From contig JAJGOT010000193.1 in the NCBI GenBank assembly GCA_022457155.1, forward strand, positions 136,501-200,500: a stretch of DNA of 64,000 nt, given 5' to 3'. A program made the translations under genes and the position numbers. The DNA comes from Cladopsammia gracilis. Taxonomy: Eukaryota > Cnidaria > Anthozoa > Scleractinia > Dendrophylliidae. How positions within the stretch are numbered: the first letter of the stretch is position 1; the number at the start of each line of letters is the position of its first letter. This document shows, piece by piece, positions 23,901-36,300 of this stretch. The notes below the pieces were generated by a model. The model was not told the origin of the DNA, ran no database searches, and worked only from the letters and a program-made list of their open reading frames with translations.

Positions 23901-25430
23901 CACAAAGTAGTCCACCGGCTGGAAAAGCTATACCACCATTGATGGAATTTCCAACAAGCAAAGCACCAGCACCAGTGTCGTCCAAGCAAGAGGAAAAAAA
24001 AGAAAAAAGCATACCCAAGTGGTTACAAAAAATGTATCAAGGAAGGAATATAAAAAGTACAGATAAAATTTCTCCAGGAAATGCTGTAGGAGTGGCCTCA
24101 CCAAATGAGACATTTGAAACAGATCAAAATGCATCTTTGTTGCCAAGTGGTAGAAACACAACATCAGAAAGAGATGTTTCTCAAAATGATCAGAATAGAA
24201 GGCCAACAGTATCAAGACCAATCCATCATTCACCAAATTTGGATAGTAACATTGAGGTGCAAGCATTGACAAGCAAAAGGAAAAGCCCATACCATGGTGA
24301 CGAAATGTCACATGGAGGTAAAATTGTAGTTGGAACAAGCCCAGAAGGGTTGCCTCAGCCAAACCCTGCAAGAGTGCAGAAAACGTACCCCAAGCCCTTG
24401 TGCCCAGAACAGCTTCAGACGTGGGACTGTATGACCAGACATTGCCCCTTCTGGCATTTGTCAAGAAATGAACTTGAAGTGGTAAGTCAGTTAAATTATG
24501 CTGTCTTGTTTTTTAACTCGTGAAAATACCAAGTTTTGTACGAGTTATAGCAGACGAAGACAAATATTTAATTTTCATTCCTTTTCTTCCTTCCATCTAT
24601 TGGCTGTAAGCGTTTCTTGTTAATACCGCCGATTAGTAGATAAGGCTTGCACATATATTTCGCCCGTTCCAAATGTGATAGGTAATGGTGAACTGCCTTT
24701 CTTATGGTGACAGCTACTGAGGCAGGGGAGGGTGGGGAGTTGGATGCAGAGGGTGGGTGGGGAGCAAAATGCATAGTAGAGGGGAGAGTCAGAAGGCTGT
24801 TTCGTATTCACAAATTGTAAGCTTAATTTCGATGGCCTAATTACTTCTGCATTTCTGCTCCAACTATTTTGCTGAAACTTGCTAAGGGTATGTATTAAGT
24901 CATTGTAAGCTGATTCCAGAAATTTAACGCAAATATAACAGCCAAACTATTCACCAAGTGCGATTTAGAGCCGAAAACGTTATGACCCAAAGTTTATCAT
25001 ATATGAGTGCGCCTGAAATAACAACAAAGCCACCTTAAACTGCAACATATCCAACCTGTTGTACAAACTGCCTTTTTCCTCCAAATGTTTTGCAGTACCA
25101 AAGATCGCAACAACCAGGACATGACAGGTTTGTGGTGTGCCAATTTAATCAAGTTTACAAATTTTCTCAGAGCTTTGTGGTATAAATATTGAAACCAAAG
25201 GACAGTAATGCTTTAAACCTATTGTTTGAATGGTTTTACTTCAGGATTTTATTCAGTCTTAACATTAGAAACACTTTGTGGAAAATACATGTAATTTTTA
25301 GTATACATAGTTAGTTGCCCTGCTCAGATGAAGAGTCACTATGTGAATACGCTGACATTAAACCGTTATTATTATTATTATTATCTTTGTTTAACATTGT
25401 TCTGGCTGTTGTCATTGCCGTAATTTCTTC

Positions 25431-25467
<37 letters not shown>

Positions 25468-28400
25468 GTTATGTAATAATGAGCAGAAATTGGACTGTCA
25501 CTCTTAGGGTTTTTTTAAAAGACTTGAAAAGTTCCATTCACCTTGTTAAACATAATAAACAGTACCTCAACAAAATACTGCTCAATTCTTGGTTTTCACA
25601 TGACGTCATAAAAATTAAAAAATGTTTTAGAATATGTCCTACAAAGCTGTTTCTAACATGGTATGTGGATACAAGTGTCAAAATCTTTCAAAAAAAGTTT
25701 CAGGTTTTAACAATGTTTTGCTTCTGATTTACAAAGGTTTTTAATGTGTCACGCAATTTGTCACACTATTTCAGATAAGCTGTGAAAATAAACAAAATTG
25801 AATCAGCTGAAAGTTGTTTGCATTATAAGTGCTTATAAGCTGAGTTAATGGAGCTTGTAGCAAATACCATGTTCTTTTATTTGATTTTTGGTGTAATTGA
25901 GACTTTGAATTTTTGGTTGCCATCTTTGTGCCCCTGAGTTGGGCACCAACATTGCCGCTTCATACATTTCTTACTAAAAATGTCTAATACTCGTTTAACT
26001 ATAACTCTTGAACAAAATGCTTTTTCGCTTTAAAATTTGGCCAAGTTGTGTAGTTTTAAACTTCCTACAGTTCCATAAACATTTTGGATTCAAAATCTAT
26101 TGTTTAATGCTTCTGAATTTTGATATGATGTAAGTGAAAACCAAGAATAGCTTTTGTTAATTTTAAATAGTCACACCTCGCCCACATGCTCTAAAGCTAG
26201 AACCATGAAAGACCACTTCAAAAAATACCATAATACTCTTTAAAGTGCAAGTTTGGGTGGTACTCAATGTGGGGCAGTATGCGGCTCTCACAAGGTCTTC
26301 TCTGATTTGCTGAGAAAACAATAGAACAAACAACACAAGAATGGACCCTAGCCATGATAGCCCTGAAAGCAATAGAGCTGTGTGATACCCAGGTCCAATG
26401 AAATTAGAGGTTGTTAAGAGCTACGTGATATCTGCTCAATGTAAGCCTGATTTTTCCAATTTCTTTTGTTTTCAGCACAAACTGCACATGCTATGCTTCA
26501 ACTTCTTGGCAATTTGTATATGGTGCACATTTGTATACAAACACAGTGTCTAGTGTTCCCTACACGTACATGTACTCTGAATTCCAACATGCCATTCTAA
26601 CAAAGGAGACTTGACTAATAAGCCTGCACATAAAAGATTATTATGGTATTTTTCGAAATCAGCTATTGATGAACAGTTACAGCATAATAAACTGCACCAT
26701 AGGAAAGTACCACTCAGTAGCTTTCAATTGACTGGTTATAATTTAGGACCTTGAACAACATAGTGAACAGCACCACAGGAAGGTAACACTTAGGATGCTA
26801 TTCACAGACTGCAAGAACTCAAAATTATACATACTGCTATAACAGTAATGCCTATCTCGTTATTTGCAGTCAAGAATATTCCGCCGAAATGCAGCCTGCT
26901 GTTGTGCAGCCGCAAAAGAAAGGTACATGTAAAATGCTTTCATTATATATTAACCTTTTAAACCCCTCGTAGTGATCAGCATCAAAAGTTGGGATTCCAC
27001 CATGTCAACATGGCAGCAAATGTAGTAATACTTTGATTGGTACTGTAACAGTTTTTGGAGAAAGGATGCCTTAGCTTAGCATGTGGCATGTTTGTCTTGA
27101 AATTTTAACTACCATAGACATCAGCGTATAAGCCGCACTCTGGTCTTGGAGGCTCTCTGGCAGCTCTGTAAGACAAGCAAGATTCACGTTTTTACATCAT
27201 CTAAAGTTAAAGAATTTTTGCTCCATGTTATACACCTCAAATAAATAAAATCTTAATTTCAAGGCTCAAAAAGTCTTTTCAACTTATATCACTGAAAAGT
27301 ATGATTACCTGTTACAGATGTTCCTCAGATAAGCCGCACCCTGAGCAAACATTTTGGGCAAAAAGTGTGGCTTATATGCTGTTTTCATGGCACTTTTGCT
27401 TATTGATGTTAGGTCAGTGCCATTAATTTGCCTTTTTCTTTCTTTCAGTAGATGTCCCTGATGTGTCGTATGATTTGGTCAATACACTACTGTTAAATGG
27501 GAATTTAGGTGAGATGATTGATAGGGGTCTTTTAGTGGATTTTATCCTTGCATGTTTTGAGAAGTACCTTGTTTCTTGCCTTCATTGTTGTCTTGTTGAA
27601 CAATCTTTTAAGGAAAAATTTTTTTGATGAGCCCCAACCTGTAAAATGGCATTTTCTAAAGATTCAGTGCATTCTTTTAATTTTAATCCTGTTTCTTCCT
27701 ATTAATTAAGGTGCTGCATGGGAAATGATTGAAAAACTTCGTAGAATAAACCACCCGCCTGATTTGAGCATTCTCCAACATGTCCTTTCATTGTGCAGTA
27801 AGCACTTGCAAGAACCCGATGTTGCTGCGCAGGTAAGAGTGATAATAAGTTGATTAATTTATCGCATTTAAAGAATGCAATCTTAATTTCGTGTTGGTTG
27901 TCCTGTGGTTTAGGTGCAGTAAAATTTGATATTTTTTGGTGGCCGGTCTTCCAAATGGCAGCCCCTGATTGGTATTTTTTTTAGAGGCTCATTTCCACTG
28001 GAAATTCCTTTAAATGCATCTCCATAATCTGTGATTACTGCTAGTTTCTAATTTCTAATGTCTTCAGAGGCAGCATGGCTGAGTTGCCTGGATGGCTGAA
28101 ATCTGAAGTACAAGTCGCACTCTGACCACTACCGACTTACTAGAGTAACAGTAGAATCCTGTTAACTTGAACCTTCAGTGGAGAGGGAAAGTTGGTTTTC
28201 GAAGGTTTGAGTTATCTAGGGTAAATTTGCAAGCCATCTTTAGCCAAGGGAAAAAAGTTTGGTACGAGTTAGCAAGAGGTTCGAGTTATCGGGATTGAAC
28301 TGTATATATACTATCCTAGGTAAGTGCGAGCAAGGCTGTGTTCTTAGAAGAATCACAGGGGGCCCAAAGTCTCCCAACTATAAAATCTGGGGTGCTCACA

Positions 28401-30345
28401 CTTATACTTTATGCAAAAAGTAAGTTATTGCAGGGCTCAAAATTAAAAAAATTCTCAATCGCAATTTGCGAGTAATTCCTAAAATTTAGTTGCAAAAAAA
28501 AAAAAACAACTAACTACTACTACCGGAACCAGAAATGAGAAACGACATTTCTGAGAAAGTCTGAAAAAGTGTGCCCGTGATACACTTCTTGGAAACTGCT
28601 TTAATGGAGCACAAAATTGACAATTAAGTCACACGACATTCAACGTGACATTTACAGGATTTTTTGGATAAAATTACAACTACCAGTTACAAGTAAGACA
28701 CAACACTGTTGAACATAATTCCTTTATTAGCTAGGCTGTAATACAGTCGCAAAATCGTGTCTAGTAGACAAATTTTAGTCGTAAAAGCGCCTGATACAGG
28801 CGCAATTTTGAGCCCTGTATTGTAGTAGCCCGAAGACAAAAGTTAGGAGCCTGAGGGTCTAAGATGCTGCTAGAGCACAGCCCTGGTAAGTTTTCTTTGA
28901 TGACTTGGTACAGTCCTGTACAACAGAATAGTTCTCCAATCATGACAGTTGGTATTTTCATTTGTAGGTTGCATGTAAAGCCTTTGACTTAATCAGTGGG
29001 ATGGTTGATCATCACAATCGTCACAACTATGAAACTCTTATCAAGACATTGTGTCACTCTGGACAATACATCAGGTGTTGTATTTTCACTTCCCATAGTT
29101 GTATTAAAAATGTTATTTGACATGGGTGTTCCATCTAGGGGTTCTTACCATTTGTCAGAACTAGCCAAGTGGACTGCTCAATTTGTAGGTAGTGGACCTT
29201 TACTTCAAAAAGTAAGCTGGCCAGACTGGTTGATTTGGACTTGTATGAACAGTCTGGCTGGCCAGTTCTGACAAATGGACTTTGCACATTTTCTGTTCTG
29301 CAGGATTGTGTTCTTTTTGCAGTCAAACCGGATGTTCTTTTGATGGCAACTTTGCAAACTTCCGCCGCAACATTGGTATTTTGATTGACAGTTTGCTTAG
29401 AGCAAGTTGGAAGTTGTGCGAGCAAGTTGCAACTTTCGCGAGCAAGTTCCTATTTCAATCTTGCTGTCAGTTGCCGGATTTCTGAATTGAAAGTACTTGG
29501 TTTGGTTACCTTGCAGTATTCCACAAACTCTATGATGTCAGGAGTAGAAACTGTTTGTTCCTCGCAGCCAGGTTTACCGGGAAAATACGTCTCGTGTTGT
29601 AAAAATCTGTTTATAATATTGGATACAGTTTGCCTTGATAATCCAACAATGCGTGCGATTTGTTCTTGTTTTACACCAGATGACCATTATTCCCTCTCTT
29701 TTCTCAACAGAGGTGGTATTATTGCGATGTACGTGAGCCATAACTGAAGAAAGACGTGTTTTCACAAAATTCGCAATTTGCAACTGACAACAAGTTTGAA
29801 ATAGCAACTTGCTCGCGTAACTTCCAACTTGCTCAAAGCAAACTGTCAATCAAAATACCAATGTTGCGGTGGCAGTTTGCAAAGTTGCCATCAAAAGAAC
29901 ATCCGGTTTGACTGTAACAAGCTATCTATCTATTGTGTCTCGTGGTTAACAAGCCCATGGTGTGACCATCCACGTGAGGGCTTAGTAAAGGTTGTACATT
30001 AAATGATTGTTACTGTCCTTTCTCGTCAACACAGGGCTTATGAGATGCTCGAAGTCATGAAGAAGGATCGTCATGCACCAACTTATGAGGTCTTTCTGGA
30101 TTTGGTGCAGGCATCAGCAAAAGACCCTGACTGGTAATATACCTTATGCAATACAGTGTCTTGCAGAATTCTTTAGACTAAAGAGCAGTTAGCTTGTAAA
30201 TAATAACTATTATTTATTCTACAAAAAGGATCAGAGGATACAAAAGTAACAACTAGTATAAACCCATGTGTAGCTAAATAAAATAAATATGCTAAGGATA
30301 AAAATATAAATATACTAAAAACTTTAAAACTAACTTTAAAAGTGA

Positions 30346-30382
<37 letters not shown>

Positions 30383-33300
30383 ACAATGGCAAGCCGAAGG
30401 CGAGCCATTGTAAAAGCCCATACAGATCGGACGCAAATATTTTATCTGACTTATGAAATGAAACAATGAGTGGAGATCTGTATGAAAAGTTAATGCATAC
30501 TAATTAGCTCAGCAGAGATCTGTATCAAAAGTTAATGCATACTAATAAGCTCAGCAGAGATCTGTATCAAAAGTTAATGCTACTGTTTAATAATTCATCA
30601 ACTCAGTTGATCTGTATTGGGGTTTACAAACCTTCATTAAACATTCATTTCTTTTGTATTTTCCTTATGAATTATTAATGAATTGTAAAATTAACTACCT
30701 TATAATCAATAAGATAAAGCCATGCATCATTAAATAAGACACTACTAATTACATGAACATTGATGGGAAGTATGGTCTAATTCACAAAAATATTTATGAC
30801 TCAGTCTTTGGTAAATGGCAATTAAAGAGACATACTTAGGTATGCAGTTGACTGTAACTGGGTTGAAAAGGAGTAGCATCAAGCTAAACAAACATAACAA
30901 CAGTATGTCTTCTAAGTATGTGATATAAGTGCTGGAAATAACAGATGTTCATCAGACATTATCCAACGAATTTTGTAAGATATGCTATCAAAATAACAAT
31001 GGCTATTTACATTGCCAATAAAATAGAAGGATGTCATACTCCTAGACCACTATTACAGGCTTCTCCCTAAATTTCAGCTCAGCAGGTAAGGGATTTTTGC
31101 TAAGCGGTAAAGGGAAAACTGTGTGTCTTAAAAATTTTCCAGGGGCAAGCAGTTACAGGCGGTAATAAATACTGCTTCAAGCGGTAAATTTTACCGGTTA
31201 CCGCCTGATAAGGAGATCCCTGCTGTATTTGAAGCATTTGCAGCTGAAGTATTCAGTTTGTCTTGAACATTCAAGACTTCAAAGAGAAAAATCTAAGCAA
31301 TAAGCTGCATGCTGATTCAGTGTAAACACAGTCATTTGCTATGTTTGTATGTGAGGCATGTCTCGCATACTACTAGTATCATTAAGCGAGAAGTCTCAGT
31401 GGGGGGCTCATGGCTGGTGTACGACGACTGTATTGTATTGTGTTAGGTTGTATTTGTATTGTATTAGGCTTTATGATGTCAGTCAGGTCATCGTACACCA
31501 GCCATGAGCCCAGTGAGGCTCAAGTATAGTTTGGCTAGAATACAGTTCTGATTGATGCTCCTTCCTTCACAGGGCTTTCAGTCTTTTGGATGAAATAAAG
31601 CAGTCTGGAGTATTCAGATCAAAGTAAGTCTTAATGTCTGACAGTATTTGTAAGCCGAACCTTATGAAAAGTGTGAGACTGTCCCAAAAATAAATATTTT
31701 CAGAGCCAACTCTGCATACATTGAACAGTTATACACTGTGAAATATTTCTTGTTTTGAACATCGTGCAAGTGAGTGATAGAGATTTGAATTTACAAATCG
31801 CTTTTAGCACTGTAGCCTGACCTTCGATAAATTTGTTAAAACAGGATTTGCAGCGACCTCATACTTCTCGGATGTAACAGTGGAGAGTTCTTTGTTGAGA
31901 GGACATGGTTACTTTTTCAGGTATCGTAAGGTCCAAATTTTCTTTGTCCTGTTGTAAAGCAAAGCTATGTGTGTACAAAGAAGACTGCTGATTGCATTGA
32001 CTTGAGTTGAAGTTTACCTAAATTGCAGAACAATGCAGTTATAAAAAAATTTACACACTAAAGTAGTTTCCACTATTTGTATTATTAGGAAGCGCTGGAG
32101 AATCAAGTTCAACTTACAGCTGAATCAGTCTCAGCAATGCTTTGGTAAGTTTATCTTGTTGATTTGCCCTTAATCTATTTAGGAGGCACATTGATCAAAG
32201 TTTAAAGTAACGGTAGCTGTGTAGTCTATTTTACTCATCTCAAGGCTGTCACTGACGTATAACTAGCTGGGGAAATGGAAAAAGGAAGGGGGGTGGGGTA
32301 AGTGCAGTTTTTGTTTTGTGGCAATGTTTTTTAGCCAGTTTGTCTATTGAAGAGGTGGGAATTAGAATTTATTCAGTGTTGCTAAGAGTTAATATTTGGG
32401 CAATATGAGGAAATAGACAAAACATACCTTATGATAACTATATTAGCTTGGTTTTACAGTACTTTCAATTCTCTTTCCTTTTTTCAGTGTCTTGTTTCAG
32501 TCAAATGATTGGGATAAGATTATGTCAGTGTTGCCATCTGTCGCAGAAGCATTGTCCATTGAAATGTTAAAGTCTGTTGTCCTGAATGCTACGCAGAGAG
32601 ATGATTGGATTGAAACTGTTATTGCAGTACTTGCAATGACGCCAGCAGAAAAACTGTCTCAACTTGGTGCTGATGTGAGTGTTGTGTGTAGTTTGCTTCT
32701 TGCTTCAACTTGTCCCTTGTCCCTAACATTCTTCTGAAAAGGATTTACATCAACAACATAAATAGAATAATATGTTGCTTGTGTTATAGGTGTTGAACAC
32801 ATTTCTGTCCAACTGCTGTACAGCACATGGCAATAACATATCATTTGCTCAGAAGATCGTTTCCCTAATGCATCAGAATGGGATTCCTCTTTCAAATGAG
32901 GTATGAGAGAGGTTTTTATAATTATAATGTATTAAATTGTAAATTAATACTCTCATTCCACCACATATTTCACTTCAATGGTCAATTTAGGACATCCAAC
33001 ATTTCATGATTTATAAATATTTCTGGGAGAGAAAGAGAAAGGGTTTCTAAACTACAATCATGTGCTTCAAGTTCCTTTGATGTGCCAGTTGCAATCATGA
33101 GGTACAGTACTGCTCATGTGCATTGCAGCACCTACACGTGCATAAAATGTGTGTATGTGTGTGTGTGTAATAAAAAAGCCCAATTATACATGTATGCGTG
33201 TATTGCCTTTTTTTTTCAAATGCGTGTGTCAAACAAGAATTCGAGAAATGACTACATACCCAATGGGTGGAAACGAAATCACAACAGGGCACTAATAGCA

Positions 33301-36300
33301 GATCCAATATTGTTTATTATGGACTTGAGTATCAATGAAAAATACTACTACTTCATGAAATTGTTATAAAAGTCAAACTAACATGAATTCCTTCCGAACT
33401 AAATGATACCAAAGATGGATCAGTGCTCGACCTTAACTTTTTAACTTCCTAAATTATCGCCGCCTACTTTTCGATTTATTTCACTGAAGTTGATGCCCAG
33501 AATGTTGGAAATGCCACCGCCACTGCCGTCTATTTTATAAATATTGCCACTTACTCTTAATTTTATTGAAACCCCTGTTACTAGTCCTTGGGCTAGTGAG
33601 GTTTAAAATTTACTAGCCAACAAGCATCACCTGGTAGCCAAGCTTTAGGATTAAGCTTTCAGTCGCGCGCCACACTCACTTTTTAGTTTTATTTCAGTCA
33701 GCTCCGCACTCACTTAGCTCAACTTGTAGGCAAGTCTGCCAACACCAGAATTACCCGATTGTCTGAGCACTTATAAATTGATGTTGTGCTTTTTATGTGT
33801 GATTTACTGGTGAGATTATTACTGTACAATCATGCGGAGCTTGTTGTCAACCAGTGACGATGAAAGAGGAAGAAGATGAAGAGTTACAAGTAAAAGTACA
33901 TGCTGAACAGAAGAGTAGTAAAATAAAATGGTTAACTATCTAATTAACACACTGTCATGACATTTATGGTCTGAAAGTACATTTTCCGATCTGCGACGGC
34001 ATAATATACCCAAGGAAATGTTGTTTTCCACTCTGGATGAAAATGTTGAGTGTTTGAACTTGACTCGCTTGTCCTTTCTGAATTCGAAGGATTTTTTGGT
34101 TGTGCTTCATCTTCTCTCTTATTGTCATGCTGCTTCTTCTTGGGAGTATCACATTCCCTTGAAACTTTTGAGAAAAAGGAGTCTATTCTTTTCATGCTTG
34201 ATCAAGCACCCTAATCAAGCATGCAAACAAGCGATGATCAAAATCCAAGATGGCGATGATCAAATTACAGAATGGTGGCCTGTCTGTGAGTTACTGGGCC
34301 CCACTAGTGTTCAGTCCTCCCAACAAACTTTTGGTGGAGTCAGCCATGGAGTTATCAATCGTAAAATGCGAGAAAACTTTCTTTCTTTCTTTTACTGTCT
34401 CTTTGGTGATCATCTAAATGTTTTCATTATTTTTCTGTTCAAAACCTCTTCTAACATGACTAGCCCAGTGGCTTGCGTTTCTCAAATTTTACTAGCCCAA
34501 ACCCAATTTTTACTATCCCTGGGCTAGTGGTTGAGGTTGAGGACTGTGGATGAAAGTATTTGACTCGACAAGGCTAGAAAGTAAGAACCAGTTCAACTGC
34601 TGTAATGTCCGTGTTTTGGCCTGCTAGCAAAATAGAGAAATAACGAAACTTTATCTATTGGTAAACCGCTTGCCTAAAATTTGGAGTCTTTCTGCGTGTA
34701 CTGGTAGTCATTGTCTTCTATTGTTTGTGAGGTATTGTCTTTTTGGTCTTGTTTTGCAATTGTATTGTCGTTCTTTGTTCCTTTTGTTTTACGTCATCTG
34801 TGCTCCGGTACACACAGAAGGAACCAAAATTTGTGTCTGTAAAATAAATACAGCAACTTTCACGACAGATAGTACATTGTAAGAAGTCAAATTCAAAACT
34901 GAGGATTCAAAATGCAAACGGAGTTGCCATGAAGTATGTGAATAATACAGTAAATATTTTGTCCTCTTTTCATGCACTTACAATGTAGTGATTTGCAGTT
35001 GAAGGATTTTGTGTAACGTGACACGCAATTTCATATCCACTGCGTGTAGTTTGTTACATGCAATTTCATATCCACTGCGTGTAATTTGTGTTACTCGGGC
35101 ATCAAATGTGTGTAAACTGCGTGTATAACATGCACTTCACGCACGTGTAATGCTGCAATGCACGTGAGCAGTACTGTAACTGGAGTTAAAGGGTCAGTTT
35201 AAGACAATGCTGATAAAGCTCAACACGTTTTTCCTGTTCTGTTTAGTGCATCAATAGTTACGTGACTGGTCTGAGTCATGCTAACAATTGGACAGCAGCC
35301 TTGGAGTTATTTACTTCAGTGTATGAAGATCCCCAGGTCCTTGAACAGCCCCAACTACTGGAGAGTGGTCTTATTGCACTGTCAACAGCTTTGCACAAGG
35401 CTGGGGCCTCTGTTGGCTTGCTAATTGTGCTGCACTTCATGCTGGAACATCGTATCAAGGTGAGAGTATTGTTTTATTTTATCCTCAAATGCACAGGAGT
35501 GGCCAAGATTAAAGGATTGTAGTCAATCACACCTATGTTTTTGTTTATATGTCGATCACATTGGGAGTTAAGTTTTAAATTATGTGTGGTAAAAGGTCAA
35601 GACTGCAGCGATCAGGAAAACTATTAAATAAGACTTGGGAAAAATAAAGAATTGGAATTGAACTGAACTGACAACAACATAAGCTTACTTCAGATCAGTT
35701 CCTAGATGTCATTTGTAGTTTGTTGAAAAGAACTGGTCCTTGCACCAAGCTATAGTGCTGTAAACACTGGCATATAAGCTTTTTCTTTGTTTTTCTGTAG
35801 GTTATTTTGGCCAAAGATTAATATCATTATCTGTTATGGTTTTAGCATCCTCTAGCCATTTTCGTTGTCCTACTTTTGGTGTTATGCTCTTTTGACAAGG
35901 TTTTTGTTTGCCAAACTACAAGATTTTTCTGTGGATAAAACGTTTGTTAAAAAAGTATCTGCACCTCCGGTTGAGTTTCTTGTGCAATTGGAAAAGTGCT
36001 TTTGCAGACATTTTAATGCAGATATTATGCCAAAGTAGGAGAGAGGATGGATGTTTAAGTTATACTTCTCTTGAAAGGCTTTAAGCAAAAGGAATTTAAA
36101 GGAGTCTTCCATAAGGTGTTTAACCTTTGTTATACTTATATGAAACAAAAAAAGTGCAGCTTGTATGCCAGTGTTTATGGTGGTATAATTTTGAACAGCG
36201 TTGAAATTTACGTACAGTCTACATTTTAGTACTCAGTTTCAGACGCTGCATGGGGAACATTAATTATTTTGCACTGAGCTCCTGGGTGTTTGATGGAGCA

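Larger units (their letters stand above)
33105..35176. mobile_element. TA-flanked DNA transposon, split by a hAT insertion
   Basis: The ends are inverted (CAGTACTGCTCATGTGCATT at the left; CAGTACTGCTCACGTGCATT from the right, reversed) and flanked by TA on both sides (33103-33104 and 35177-35178). That suggests a Tc1/mariner-type insertion. The interior apart from the nested hAT is about 950 bp, with GTGT repeats near 33150 and CACTGCGTGTA repeats near 35030. It fills most of intron 16 of the TOPAZ1-like gene. Confidence 0.72.

Noticed and set aside
23928..24464. 178-codon ORF on the minus strand
   Set aside because: It is antisense to exon 5 of the TOPAZ1-like gene and shows no family features; low-complexity hydrophobic composition reflects the Lys/Pro-rich sense strand.
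30473..30585. CRISPR-like array
   Set aside because: Only two to three units of 42 bp with no distinct spacers, in an intron of a eukaryotic gene.
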